A stretch of 41,306 nt of DNA from Rubrivivax sp. (GCA_016790435.1 JAEUPE010000005.1:1-41306), one strand, 5' to 3'. Counted from the stretch's first letter, positions 1 to 8,733 are shown. Made by a program: numbers and translations. The notes: a model not told the origin generated them from the letters alone.

Positions 1-972
1 CTGGCCGTGCTGCTGCTCACCGCGGCGCTGGACAGCGGCGTGTGGCTCACCTTCACGATGCTGGCGCTCTACGGCGCGCTGCTCGCGCAGGCGTGGAACA
101 TCCTCGGCGGCTACGGCGGGCAGTTCTCGTTCGGGCACGCGCTCTTCTTCGGCGTCGGCGCCTATGGACAGGTGATCGCGCAGATGACCTTCGGCATCAA
201 CGCCTGGGTAGCGCTCGCTCTGGCCGTCGCTTTGGCCGCGGCGGTCGGGCTCGCGGTGGGCGCCATCACCTTCCGCTACGGGCTCAAGGGCTCCTACTTC
301 GCGCTCGTCACGCTCGCCTTCGCCGAGGTCTTCCGCATCGGCGCGGTGTCGGTGGGGTTCACCGGCGGTGGCGTCGGCATGATGCTGCCACTGGCGGAGT
401 CGTTCGCCAACCTGCAGTTCGGCTCGCGCAAGGGCTACATCGTGCTCATGCTCGGCTTCGTCGTGGCCGCGGCGGCGGTGACGGCGTGGATCCGGCACTC
501 GCGCTTCGGCGCCGGCCTGATGGCCGTGCGCGACAACGAGGACGCGGCCAGCGCCGTCGGCGTCGACCCGCAACGCGCCAAGCGCGGCGCCATCACGCTT
601 TCGGCGGCGTTCATGGGCGCGGCCGGCGCCTTCTACGTGCAGGTGTTCCAGTACATCGACCCCGGCATCGCCTTCGGGCCGCATGTCTCGGTGGAGGCGC
701 TGGTGGCCGCCATCGTCGGCGGCATGGGCACGCTGTGGGGGCCGGTGCTGGGCGCGCTGGCACTGCACACGCTGGCCGACCTCACGCGCAACCTGTTCGG
801 CCAGCTGCCCGGGCTCAACATGGTCATCTACGGCAGCGTGCTCGTGCTCATCGTGATGTTCATGCCGCGCGGGCTGGCGGGGCTGCTGGGCCAGGCGCAG
901 TCGGTGCGCGAGCTATGGCGGCGGCGTGGCGGCGGTGGCACTGGCGGCGAAGGCGGAGGTCCGCGTGGCTGA
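1..972 (+). CDS. livM: LIV-type ABC transporter permease (LivM family), 5' partial
   Basis: Inner-membrane permease of a branched-chain-amino-acid-type ABC importer; the true substrate is unknown. The frame is open to base 1, so the gene begins before the window. The product is strongly hydrophobic, with about eight membrane segments. It carries the LivM cytoplasmic coupling loop near residues 175-200 (RDNEDAASAVGVD, then RAKRGAITLSAAFMG), which contacts the ATPases. The C-terminal tail is Gly/Arg-rich. The livG gene starts inside the last codons and livF follows by overlap, so the three are co-transcribed. A partner LivH permease and a LivK binding protein would be expected upstream, outside the window. 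Assignment to the family is firm; the amino-acid specificity is inference, and the neighbouring catabolic genes suggest another carboxylate or amide substrate. Confidence 0.93.
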   Translation: MAVLLLTAALDSGVWLTFTMLALYGALLAQAWNILGGYGGQFSFGHALFFGVGAYGQVIAQMTFGINAWVALALAVALAAAVGLAVGAITFRYGLKGSYFALVTLAFAEVFRIGAVSVGFTGGGVGMMLPLAESFANLQFGSRKGYIVLMLGFVVAAAAVTAWIRHSRFGAGLMAVRDNEDAASAVGVDPQRAKRGAITLSAAFMGAAGAFYVQVFQYIDPGIAFGPHVSVEALVAAIVGGMGTLWGPVLGALALHTLADLTRNLFGQLPGLNMVIYGSVLVLIVMFMPRGLAGLLGQAQSVRELWRRRGGGGTGGEGGGPRG

Positions 973-1738
973 GCCGCTGCTGCGCATCGAGCACCTGTCG
1001 CGCGCCTTCGGCGGCCTGCGTGCGGTGCACGACGTGAGCCTGGCCGTGCAGCCGGGCACGCTCACGGCGCTCATCGGCCCCAACGGCGCTGGCAAGACGA
1101 CGCTCTTCGCGCTCATTTCGGGCTTCATCAAGCCCGACTCCGGCCACGTCCACTTCGCCGGCTCCGACATCACCGGCCGCGCGCCGCACCTGAATGCGCG
1201 CGCCGGCATGACGCGCACGTTCCAGATCGTGCAGCCCTTCGCCGCGCAGACGGTGCGCGAGAACATCGCCGTCGGCGCCCACCTGCACGAGCCGAAGCGC
1301 GCCGCCGCGCTCGAGCAGGCCGAGCAGGTGGCGGCACGCGTGGGGCTCGCGTCGCAGCTCGACAAGCCGGCGGGCGACCTCACCGTGGCCGGCCGCAAGC
1401 GGCTGGAGCTGGCGCGCGCGCTGGCGACGCGCCCGAAGCTGCTGCTGCTGGACGAGGTGCTGGCCGGCCTCAACCCCCAGGAGGTGGCGGAGATGATCCC
1501 GGTGGTGCGCTCGCTGGTCGGCACCGGGGCGGCCTCCGGTGGAGCGGGCGGCACCACCGTGCTGATGATCGAACACGTGATGCAGGCGGTGATGAACCTC
1601 GCCGAGCGCGTGTGGGTGCTGGCGCAGGGCCAGCTCATCGCCGAGGGCACGCCGGCCCAGATCACCGGCAACCCGCGTGTCATCGAGGCCTATCTCGGCC
1701 ACGGCACGGCGGCACGGCTGCGTGGAGGCGCGGCATGA
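965..1738 (+). CDS. livG: LIV-type ABC transporter ATP-binding protein (LivG family)
   Basis: ATPase subunit of the importer, bound to the cytoplasmic face of the permeases. I chose the GTG at 965 (MAEPLLRIEHL) because GGAGGT lies at 955-960, four bases upstream; a GTG at 926 in the same frame has no such site and would add a Gly/Ala-rich leader. The product is 257 residues. Walker A (GPNGAGKT) is at about residues 38-45, and Walker B (LLLLDE) follows a signature region that reads LTVAGRK instead of the canonical LSGGQ. The sequence GTGAASGGAGG before the H-loop is a short extra linker. It overlaps livM by 8 bases and livF by an ATGA. Confidence 0.93.
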   Translation: MAEPLLRIEHLSRAFGGLRAVHDVSLAVQPGTLTALIGPNGAGKTTLFALISGFIKPDSGHVHFAGSDITGRAPHLNARAGMTRTFQIVQPFAAQTVRENIAVGAHLHEPKRAAALEQAEQVAARVGLASQLDKPAGDLTVAGRKRLELARALATRPKLLLLDEVLAGLNPQEVAEMIPVVRSLVGTGAASGGAGGTTVLMIEHVMQAVMNLAERVWVLAQGQLIAEGTPAQITGNPRVIEAYLGHGTAARLRGGAA

Positions 1739-2466
1739 CGCACGACGCGCCCGGATCTGCGCCGCTGCTGGAGGTGCGCGAGCTGCGCAGCGGCTACGGC
1801 CGCGTCGAGGTGCTGCGCGGCGTGAGCCTGGAGGTGCGCGCCGGCGAGATCGTGGCGCTGCTGGGCAGCAACGGTGCCGGCAAGTCCACGCTCAACAACA
1901 CCGTGTGCGGCGTCGTGCCGGCCACGGCCGGCCGCGTCACCTTCGGCGGCGACGATCTCACGCGGGCCCGCACACCGGACATCGTGCGCGCCGGGCTCAT
2001 CCAGGTGCCCGAGGGCCGGCGCATCTTTCCCAACCTCACCGTGCTCGAGAACCTCGAGCTCGGCAGCTTCGCGCGTGCACGCGAGCGGCGCGCCGCCAAC
2101 CTCGAGCGCGTGTTCGCGATCTTCCCGCGCCTGGCCGAGCGCACGAAGCAGCTCGCCGGCACCATGAGCGGTGGCGAGCAGCAGATGCTCGCCATCGGCC
2201 GCGGCCTGATGGCCGAGCCGCGCCTCTTGATCCTCGACGAGCCCTCGCTCGGCCTCTCGCCGCTGCTCGTGGAGGAGCTGTTCGCGCTTATCGCGCGCCT
2301 GCACGGCGACGGCCTCGCGGTGCTGCTCGTGGAGCAGAACGTCGGCCAGTCGCTCGACATCGCCGACCGCGCCTACGTGCTCGAGAACGGCACCCTGCGT
2401 TTCGAGGGCACGCCGGCAGCCCTGCTGGCGAGCCCCGAGCTCAAGCGCGCCTACCTTGGGCTGTAG
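1735..2466 (+). CDS. livF: LIV-type ABC transporter ATP-binding protein (LivF family)
   Basis: Second ATPase subunit, pairing with LivG. The ATG at 1735 overlaps the livG stop as ATGA, which indicates translational coupling. The product is 243 residues, the usual LivF size. Walker A (GSNGAGKS) is at residues 44-51, the signature MSGGEQQ is intact, Walker B is LLILDEPSLGLSP, and the family-typical VPEGRRIFPNLTVLENL segment is present. The Bug-type receptor gene starts 32 bases downstream behind GGAGG, so the transcript probably continues into it. Confidence 0.94.
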   Translation: MTHDAPGSAPLLEVRELRSGYGRVEVLRGVSLEVRAGEIVALLGSNGAGKSTLNNTVCGVVPATAGRVTFGGDDLTRARTPDIVRAGLIQVPEGRRIFPNLTVLENLELGSFARARERRAANLERVFAIFPRLAERTKQLAGTMSGGEQQMLAIGRGLMAEPRLLILDEPSLGLSPLLVEELFALIARLHGDGLAVLLVEQNVGQSLDIADRAYVLENGTLRFEGTPAALLASPELKRAYLGL

Positions 2467-2498
2467 CACCCGCCCGAACCGCCGGAGGACCGAACCCG

Positions 2499-3470
2499 AT
2501 GCTTCGCCGCCGCACCTTCAACGCCTCGGTCGCCGCGGCCCTCGCCGCGCTGGCCGCCCCCGGGCGCGCGCGCGCGCAGCCGGCGCAGGGGCCTATCCGC
2601 ATCTGGGTCGGCGCGCCGCCTGGCGGCAGCACCGACACGCTGGCGCGCGAGATCGCGCCCGAGATGGGCCGCCAGCTCGGCCGCACCGTCATCGTCGAGA
2701 ACAAGTCCGGCGCTGGCGGCAACCTCGCCGCCGACCAGGTGGCGAAGTCGGCCCCCGACGGCAGCCACCTGCTGCTCAGCTTCACGAGCCACACCATCAA
2801 CGCCACGCTGTACCCGAAGCTGCCCTTCGACCCGGTGGCCGACTTCACGCCGCTGACGATGGTGGCCACCTCGCCGTCGGTGCTGGTGGCGAACCCCGGC
2901 GTGCCGGCCAAGGACGTGCGCGAGCTCATCGCCTACGCGAAGACGCGCCCCGGCCAGCTCAGCTTCGCCATCGGCGGCATCGGCAGCTCGCTGCACCTGG
3001 CCGGCGAGGCGTTCAAGCTGCAGTCGGGCCTCTTCATCGTCAACATCCCCTACCGCGGCACGGCGCCCGCCATCGCCGACGTGGTGGCGGGCAACGTGCC
3101 GCTGATGTTCGCGGCCGTGGGCAATGCACGCAGTCTCGTGCAGAGCGGCCGGCTCAAGGCGCTGGGCGTGACGAGCCCGAAGCGGTTGCCGCAGTTCCCT
3201 GATGCGCCGGCCATCGCCGAGGTGCTGCCGGGCTTCGAATCGTCGGCCTGGTTCGGCCTCTTCGGCCCGGCGAAGATGCCGCCCGACGTGGTGAAGCGCC
3301 TCGCCGACGCGGCGCGCGCCGCCATTGCCACCGAGGGCATGCGCAAGCGGCTGGAGGCCGATGGCGCCACGCCGGTGGGCAACACGCCGGAGGCCTTTGC
3401 GGCCTTCGTGCGCGCCGACGTGCCGCGCTGGGCGCAGCTGGTGCGCTATTCGGGCGCCAAGCCCGAGTGA
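2499..3470 (+). CDS. Bug-family tripartite tricarboxylate transporter substrate-binding protein
   Basis: Periplasmic solute receptor of the Bug/TctC family, which binds carboxylates, amides and related small molecules. The ATG at 2499 follows a GGAGG box. The product is 323 residues, normal for the family. It begins with an Arg-rich export signal (MLRRRTF, a hydrophobic Ala stretch, ARA-Q near residue 27). Family landmarks are GAPPGGSTDTLAR near the start of the mature protein, the ENKSGAGGNLAAD strand-loop, and the PYRGTAPAIADV segment. No TctA/TctB membrane partners are visible in the window. Orphan Bug receptors are very common in Burkholderiales. Its position between livF and the hydratase genes suggests that it senses or binds the substrate of this pathway (inference). 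Confidence 0.92.
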   Translation: MLRRRTFNASVAAALAALAAPGRARAQPAQGPIRIWVGAPPGGSTDTLAREIAPEMGRQLGRTVIVENKSGAGGNLAADQVAKSAPDGSHLLLSFTSHTINATLYPKLPFDPVADFTPLTMVATSPSVLVANPGVPAKDVRELIAYAKTRPGQLSFAIGGIGSSLHLAGEAFKLQSGLFIVNIPYRGTAPAIADVVAGNVPLMFAAVGNARSLVQSGRLKALGVTSPKRLPQFPDAPAIAEVLPGFESSAWFGLFGPAKMPPDVVKRLADAARAAIATEGMRKRLEADGATPVGNTPEAFAAFVRADVPRWAQLVRYSGAKPE

Positions 3471-3593
3471 GCCGCGCCCAGCGCTGGACCGATTCCAGAA
3501 CGATCCTCGCCTGAAGCCGACGGACCTCGAGACACGCCTCCCACCCCGCCCACGCCACTGCCCCCACCACCCGCCCCACGCTGTCCGCCCGCC

Positions 3594-4919
3594 ATGGTCA
3601 TCCCGGCCCACGCTTCCCTCGACGTCGCACCAGCGCCTCCGGCAACCGGCGCGGCGCGCATGACGCTGGCGCAGAAGCTCATCGCGCGGGCCGCCGGCCG
3701 CGCGCACGTGACCCCCGGCGAGATCGTCAACTGCCGCGTCGACCTCGCCATGTTCCACGACAGCAGCGGCCCGCGCCGGCTGGCGCCGATGCTGGCCGAG
3801 ATCGGCGCGCCCATCTGGGACAAGAACAAGGTCGTGCTCGTCATCGACCACTTCGTGCCCGAGGCCGACGACGAGTCGCGCAAGATCGTCCGCTTCGCGC
3901 GCGACTGGGCCGCCGAGCAGAAGCTGCCGCACGTGCACGACAGCCAGGGCATCTGCCACATCGTGCTGCCGCAGGGCGGGCACCTGCGCCCGGGCATGTT
4001 CGCGGTGGGCGGCGACTCGCACTCCCCCACCGGCGGCGCGTTCGGCGCCTACATGTTCGGCATCGGCGCCACCGAGATGTTGGGCGTTGTCGCCACCGGC
4101 GAGATCTGGGTGCAGGTGCCGCAGACGATCTTCATGCGCTGGATCGGGCGCCTGACCGACGGCGTGAGCGCCAAGGACATGGTGCTGATGATGCTGGGCC
4201 GGCACGGCATGAACGGCGGCCAGTACCAGGCACTGGAGTTCTGCGGCGAGGCCGTGCAGGCGCTCTCGATGCCCGAGCGCATGACGCTGGCCAACATGAG
4301 CGCCGAGCTCGGCGCGCAGGTGGGCCTGGTGGCGCCAGACGCCACGACGCAGGCCTGGCTGGCGATGCAGGGCACGCGCATCGGCGCCGACGACACCGCG
4401 CCCTGGTTCAGCGACGAGGACGCGGCCGGCATCCGCCACGCCTTCGACGCCAGCGCGCTGGAGCCGCAGGTGGCACTGCCGCACAGCCCGGCCAACGTGC
4501 GGCCGGTCTCGGACGTGCCGAACATGAAGATCGACATCGCCTACATCGGCGCCTGCACCGGCGCCAAGGTCGACGACCTGCGCGCCGCGGCGCGCGTGCT
4601 GGCGGGCTACCGCATCGCGCCCGGCGTGCAACTGCTGGTGGCCCCGGCGAGCCTGCGTGACCACGAGCTGGCCGAGCGCGAGGGCATCGTGCGCATGCTC
4701 ACCGAGGCGGGGGCGCAGTTCCTGCCCAGCAGCTGCGGGGCTTGTGCGGGCTACGGCAGCCGCATTCCCGAAGGGGCGACGGTCATCTCGTCGACGGCGC
4801 GCAACTTCAAGGGGAGGATGGGGGCGGCGACAGCCGAGGTGTATCTCGGGTCGCCGTTCACGGTGGCGGCGTCGGCATTGAGGGGGGTGATCTCGGATGC
4901 GCGCGAGATATTGCGCTGA
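3594..4919 (+). CDS. Aconitase-family hydratase, large subunit (LeuC/HacA/DmdA type)
   Basis: Iron-sulfur large subunit of a two-subunit hydro-lyase. The three cluster cysteines are visible at C321 (GACTGAK) and C381/C384 (SSCGACAGYG). The FHDSSGP, VIDHFVPEAD and GGDSHSPTGGAFG blocks are typical of the family. At about 420-440 residues it matches the short archaeal-type LeuC2/homoaconitase/dimethylmaleate-hydratase group rather than the longer biosynthetic LeuC. The ATG at 3594 gives 22 extra Ala/Pro-rich residues; the ATG at 3660 (MTLAQKLIARAAG) fits the family N-terminus better, and neither has a clear ribosome binding site. The partner small subunit is at 5592, separated by a large palindromic element. 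Catabolic context argues against leucine synthesis; the substrate is unknown. Confidence 0.88.
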   Translation: MVIPAHASLDVAPAPPATGAARMTLAQKLIARAAGRAHVTPGEIVNCRVDLAMFHDSSGPRRLAPMLAEIGAPIWDKNKVVLVIDHFVPEADDESRKIVRFARDWAAEQKLPHVHDSQGICHIVLPQGGHLRPGMFAVGGDSHSPTGGAFGAYMFGIGATEMLGVVATGEIWVQVPQTIFMRWIGRLTDGVSAKDMVLMMLGRHGMNGGQYQALEFCGEAVQALSMPERMTLANMSAELGAQVGLVAPDATTQAWLAMQGTRIGADDTAPWFSDEDAAGIRHAFDASALEPQVALPHSPANVRPVSDVPNMKIDIAYIGACTGAKVDDLRAAARVLAGYRIAPGVQLLVAPASLRDHELAEREGIVRMLTEAGAQFLPSSCGACAGYGSRIPEGATVISSTARNFKGRMGAATAEVYLGSPFTVAASALRGVISDAREILR

Positions 4920-4946
4920 GGGCGGAGTGACTCGGTGTCGGCGTTT

Positions 4947-5562
4947 GACTCGACGTCGGCCGGGGTTCGCTTCCATGGGCGGAGTGCTTCGGAGTCGACT
5001 GCTGACTCGACGTCGGCCGGGTCCCGCCCCGGCGGGCGGGTCACTTTCATTTGCTGGCCCAAATGAAAGTAACCAAAGCAAAGGGCCTGATGTCCTGCAA
5101 GAGTTGATTGCCTGCGGAGGCGGGCCTCGGTTTGGCCGTCTCGCTTCGGACAGAAGATTCATGCGACCTACTGTCTTTCGGGTGCACACCCCATTCCGCT
5201 CGCTCGGGACCACGGCTCGCTGCGCATCGCCGAACTCCCAAAGGCGACGAGCCTTGCAACAAGCTGCACGGCCAAGGCGATGCGCAGCGAGCCGTGGTTG
5301 GAGACGAGCTGTCGGTCCAAGCCGCAGCGGTGCAACGGGTAGACGCAGCCGTTTTTGTGGCCGGAGCGCGCCGGCCAAACTGAGGCCCGCATCCGCAGCA
5401 AGAAATCGTGTCAGGGCATCAGGCCCTTTGCTTTGGTTACTTTCATTTGGGCCAGCAAATGAAAGTGACTCGGCTGCCGGGCCGAGACCCGGCCGACGTC
5501 GAGTCAGCAGCCGCTTCCGAAGCACTCCGCCAGCAGAAGCGAAACCTGCGCGACGTCGAGTC
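4947..5562. repeat. About 615 bp imperfect palindromic intergenic element
   Basis: The whole stretch between the two hydratase subunit genes is one long imperfect inverted repeat centred near 5254. The outer arms are 4947-5091 and 5416-5562. Each arm contains a perfect small hairpin, an 11-bp stem ACTTTCATTTG/CAAATGAAAGT with a 6-base loop, at 5043-5070 and 5439-5466. The innermost part is a perfect 22-bp inverted repeat at 5210-5231 and 5276-5297. An 18-base sequence TGACTCGACGTCGGCCGG recurs at 4946-4963 and 5003-5020. Open frames exist on both strands and their products resemble each other, which is what a self-inverted sequence produces; I see no credible protein. There is no transposase. 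It looks like a dispersed, non-autonomous repeat that landed inside an operon. Confidence 0.85.
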
Positions 5563-5591
5563 ACCCACCCCCTCCCCCAGGAGGACATGCC

Positions 5592-6080
5592 ATGAGAACC
5601 TGGCGCCTCCCCCCCGATGTCGACACCGACCAACTCGCCCCCGGCCACGCCATGAAAGACGGCCGCCTCGAGACGGTGGCAAAGCACTGCCTGGAAAGCC
5701 TGCGCGCCGAGTTCGCGCACAGCGTGCGCCCAGGCGACGTCATCGTCGCCGGCCCCAACTTCGGCATCGGCAGCTCGCGCGAGCAAGCGGCGAGTGTCCT
5801 CGTGCATCTCGGCGTCGCCGCCGTCGTGGCGCCGAGCTACAGCGGCCTCTTCTTCCGCAATGCCTTCAACGTCGGCCTGCTGCTGCTCACCTGCCCGCGC
5901 GCGCTCGAGATCGCCGATGGCGTGGCGCTGCGCTTCGACGCGCGCGAGGGCTATGTCGCGCTCAACGGCGGCGTGCGCCTGCCCACCCAACCCATTCCCG
6001 GCTTCCTGCTCGAGCGCATCGACGCCGGCGGGCTGCTGCCCGAACTGAAGAAGCGTTTCCGACCGGAGGAGAAGACATGA
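5592..6080 (+). CDS. Aconitase-family hydratase, small subunit (LeuD/DmdB type)
   Basis: Swivelling small subunit that completes the active site of the upstream large subunit. The ATG at 5592 follows AGGAGG. The product is 162 residues, normal for the short LeuD2/HacB type. The DTDQLAPG motif sits near residues 11-18 and the active-site GPNFGIGSSREQA near residues 54-66, followed by a YSGLFFRNAFNVGLL segment. The substrate-recognition loop after the DTD motif reads HAMKDG, without the YLxT-like residues usual in isopropylmalate isomerases. The stop codon overlaps the ATG of the amidohydrolase gene (ATGA). Family assignment is firm; the substrate is unknown. Confidence 0.88.
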   Translation: MRTWRLPPDVDTDQLAPGHAMKDGRLETVAKHCLESLRAEFAHSVRPGDVIVAGPNFGIGSSREQAASVLVHLGVAAVVAPSYSGLFFRNAFNVGLLLLTCPRALEIADGVALRFDAREGYVALNGGVRLPTQPIPGFLLERIDAGGLLPELKKRFRPEEKT

Positions 6081-7576
6081 CCCGCCCCGAATTCGACCTG
6101 CTGATCAAGAACGTGCGCGTCGTGCGCCCGCACGGCAACGTGGTGCACGACGCCGACATCGCCATCGCCGACGAGAGGATCGCGCTCGTCGCGCCCGGCA
6201 TCGACGTCACTCGCGCCAAGGCCGTGCACGACGGGCGCGGGCACCTCGCCTTCCCGGGCGTGGTGGACGCGCACATGCACAGCGGCATCTACTCGCCGCT
6301 GGCCGAGGACGCCGTCACCGAGTCGAAGGCGGCGGCGATGGGCGGCGTGACGAGCTCGCTCAACTACTTCCGCACCGGCCAGTACTACCTCAACAAGGGC
6401 GGGCCGTACAAGAAGTTCTTCCCCGAGGTGCTGGCCACCGCCAGGGGCCGCTTCCACGTCGACTACGGCTTCCACCTCGCGCCGATGGACCGCAAGCACA
6501 TCGAGGAGCTGCCGATGCTCATCGAGAAGCACGGTGTCGCGAGCTTCAAGATCTTCATGTTCTACGGCAGCCACGGCCTGCATGGCGCGAGCAACACACA
6601 GCGCGACTTCCTGATGATCGGCGAGGACGAGCGCTACGACGTCGCGCACTTCGAGTTCATCATGCGCGGCCTGCAGGCGGCGCGCGAGGCGATGCCGGCC
6701 GAGAAGGCGCGCCAGGTCTCGCTCTCGCTGCATTGCGAGACGGCGGAGATCATGACGGCGTACACGAAGATCGTCGAGAAGGACAAGTCGTTCAAGGGCC
6801 CGGGCATGGGGCTGGCCGCCTACAGCGCCAGCCGGCCGCAGCACAGCGAGGGCCTCGCCGTCTTCACCGCCGCCTACCTCGCCAACGAGACGGCGCTGCC
6901 CAACATCAACCTGCTGCACCTGAGCTCGCGCAAGGCGGTGCAGGCGGCGATGACGATGAGCGAGGTCTTCCCGCACATCGACTTCAAGCGCGAAGTGACC
7001 ATCGGCCACCTGATGCTCGACATCACCAGCCCGGCGGCCGAGCTGGCCAAGGTGAACCCGCCGATCCGCCCGCGCGAGGACGTGGAGTTCCTGTGGGAGG
7101 CGCTGCTCGCCGGTGAGCTCGACTGGGTGGTGAGCGACCACGCCTGCTGCCGGCACGAGACGAAGATTCCGAAGCCCAGTTCACGCTACTTCGGCGGCAA
7201 CATCTGGATGGCCAAGAGCGGCTTCGGCGGCACCGAGTACCTGCTGCCGGCGCTCGTGAGCGAGGGCACGAAGCGCGGCATGGGCTACAACCACATGGCT
7301 CGTGTCACGGGCTGGAACCCGGCGCAGCGCTACGGCCTCAACAAGAAGGGCGACATCGCGCCCGGCTTCGACGCCGACCTCGCGCTCGTCAACCCGGCGC
7401 ACACCTGGACCATCCGCGCCGCCGAGTCACCCAGCACGCAGGGCTACACGCCATTCGAAGGGCTGGAGCTCTCGGCGCGCGTGGAGAGCACGTTCCTGCG
7501 CGGGCACAAGATCTACGAGGGCGGGCAGGTGCTCGGCAAGCCGCTCGGGCGCTACCTGCACCGGCCGACGGCCTGA
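6077..7576 (+). CDS. Dihydropyrimidinase/hydantoinase-like amidohydrolase
   Basis: Cytoplasmic metal-dependent hydrolase of cyclic amides (dihydropyrimidinase, hydantoinase and allantoinase superfamily). The ATG at 6077 overlaps the small-subunit stop and follows GGAGGAGAAG. The product is 499 residues. The full binuclear metal set can be placed: H66 and H68 (DAHMH), the carboxylatable lysine K158 (SFKIFMFYG), H219 (SLHCE), H281 (LLHLSS) and D354 (VVSDHA). Beta-sandwich segments flank the barrel at both ends (MTRPEFDLLIKNVRV; GFDADLALVNP). Translational coupling to a hydratase suggests that ring opening feeds the hydratase step or runs in the same pathway (inference). It could also act on a linear enamide, as enamidase does. 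Confidence 0.85.
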   Translation: MTRPEFDLLIKNVRVVRPHGNVVHDADIAIADERIALVAPGIDVTRAKAVHDGRGHLAFPGVVDAHMHSGIYSPLAEDAVTESKAAAMGGVTSSLNYFRTGQYYLNKGGPYKKFFPEVLATARGRFHVDYGFHLAPMDRKHIEELPMLIEKHGVASFKIFMFYGSHGLHGASNTQRDFLMIGEDERYDVAHFEFIMRGLQAAREAMPAEKARQVSLSLHCETAEIMTAYTKIVEKDKSFKGPGMGLAAYSASRPQHSEGLAVFTAAYLANETALPNINLLHLSSRKAVQAAMTMSEVFPHIDFKREVTIGHLMLDITSPAAELAKVNPPIRPREDVEFLWEALLAGELDWVVSDHACCRHETKIPKPSSRYFGGNIWMAKSGFGGTEYLLPALVSEGTKRGMGYNHMARVTGWNPAQRYGLNKKGDIAPGFDADLALVNPAHTWTIRAAESPSTQGYTPFEGLELSARVESTFLRGHKIYEGGQVLGKPLGRYLHRPTA

Positions 7577-7635
7577 GGTCGCTGATGGCGCGGAACGCGC
7601 GAAACGTGCTGGAGGCGCTGAACGCCGTGACGCTC

Positions 7636-8733
7636 TCAGCCCGCCGTGGCGCGCAACGCCGCCACGGCCTGCTGCACGAACTCCGCCGTGGCCGCCGGGT
7701 CGAGCCAGCGCGCCACGATCACCGCGCGCAGGCGGGGCTCGATGAGCACCAGATGCCCGCCCGCACCCACCATCGCATAGGCCTCGGGCGAGGCTGCGGC
7801 ATACAGGCTGCCGGTGACGTTGAGCCACACGAGGTAGCCGTAGAACGGCGCGATCGTGCAGGGCGTGCGCATGCGCTGCACCCAACCCGACTCGATGGGG
7901 CCGCGGCCCTCGCCGGCCGGCCCGATGCGCCCCTCGTCGAGCAGCAACTGGCCCAGGCGCGCCTGGTCGCGAGCGCCTATCGAGAGGCCCGCGCCCCAGT
8001 GCGTGCCGCCGGGCACCGACTGCACGCGCCGGCCGCCCACGCTCACCCACGCGTCGTCGTAGCCCTGCCACTGCCAGCGGCTGCTGGCACCGAGCGGCTG
8101 CATCAGCGTCTCGTTGAACACCTCCGGCAGCGGCCGGCCGAACAGGTGCAGCAGCGCCAGCGAGAGCTGGTTGATGCGCACGTCGTTGTATTCCCAGTAC
8201 GTGCCGGGCGGGTTCAACGGCCGCGCGCCGCCCTTCGGGCCGGCGGCCGGGCGCGGGTCGTTGGAGACATGCCGCCAGCGGTCCACCTGGTCGGGCAGGC
8301 CGAGGCAGGTGCCCTCCCACTCGCTCGTCTGCTGCAGCAGGTGGTGCCAGGTGACCTCGGCGTTGGGCCCGGCGTCGAAACCAATGCCGGGCACGCGCCG
8401 CACCACCGGCTCGTGTACGTCGGAGAGCAGGCCACGCGCATGCGCCACGCCGGCGAGCATCGCGAGGCAGGTCTTGGCGACGCTGAAGGTCTGGTCGGCG
8501 CGATCGGGGTCGCCCCAGGCGTGCAGCTCTCGGCCGTCCTGCCAAAGCACGCCGCTGGGCCCGCCGCGGGCGTGCAACGGCCCGCGCAGGCGGTTGAAGG
8601 GCACCGGGTCGTCGTGGTGCACGCCGAAGGGCTGCTGCCCCGCCGCCGGCAGGGCGGCAGGGTCGCGGGGCCACGGCGTCTCGTGGGCGAGGGCGAATTC
8701 GCTGACTTCGCGCAGGGCTTGGGGGGTATTCAC
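7636..8733 (-). CDS. Serine hydrolase, class C beta-lactamase family
   Basis: Penicillin-binding-protein-like serine hydrolase or esterase. The start is a GTG at 8733. The product is 365 residues with no obvious signal peptide, so it is probably cytoplasmic. The nucleophile motif SxxK is visible as SVAKT near residues 83-87. The second motif is a YND-type variant within WEYNDVRINQ, near residue 185. A GAGGH segment near the C-terminus replaces the KTG box, as in esterase-type members. It lies on the minus strand, convergent with the amidohydrolase and divergent from the FAD oxidoreductase, so it interrupts the cluster. A role in ester or amide cleavage for the same pathway is possible; true beta-lactamase activity is unlikely. 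Confidence 0.8.
   Translation of the reverse strand: MNTPQALREVSEFALAHETPWPRDPAALPAAGQQPFGVHHDDPVPFNRLRGPLHARGGPSGVLWQDGRELHAWGDPDRADQTFSVAKTCLAMLAGVAHARGLLSDVHEPVVRRVPGIGFDAGPNAEVTWHHLLQQTSEWEGTCLGLPDQVDRWRHVSNDPRPAAGPKGGARPLNPPGTYWEYNDVRINQLSLALLHLFGRPLPEVFNETLMQPLGASSRWQWQGYDDAWVSVGGRRVQSVPGGTHWGAGLSIGARDQARLGQLLLDEGRIGPAGEGRGPIESGWVQRMRTPCTIAPFYGYLVWLNVTGSLYAAASPEAYAMVGAGGHLVLIEPRLRAVIVARWLDPAATAEFVQQAVAALRATAG

Noticed and set aside
4897-5595. Plus-strand frame of 232 codons across the palindromic element
   Set aside because: Its product mirrors the minus-strand product of the same element because the DNA is self-inverted; no family signal or ribosome binding site.
2451-5990. Very long minus-strand open frame (about 1180 codons)
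   Set aside because: It is the antisense shadow of the Bug, hydratase and palindrome region; its translation is Arg/His/Ala-rich with no domain, as expected opposite high-GC genes.
3594-6080. Leucine-biosynthesis leuCD assignment
   Set aside because: Short large-subunit type, atypical small-subunit loop, catabolic neighbours and no leuB nearby; kept as a hydratase of unknown substrate.
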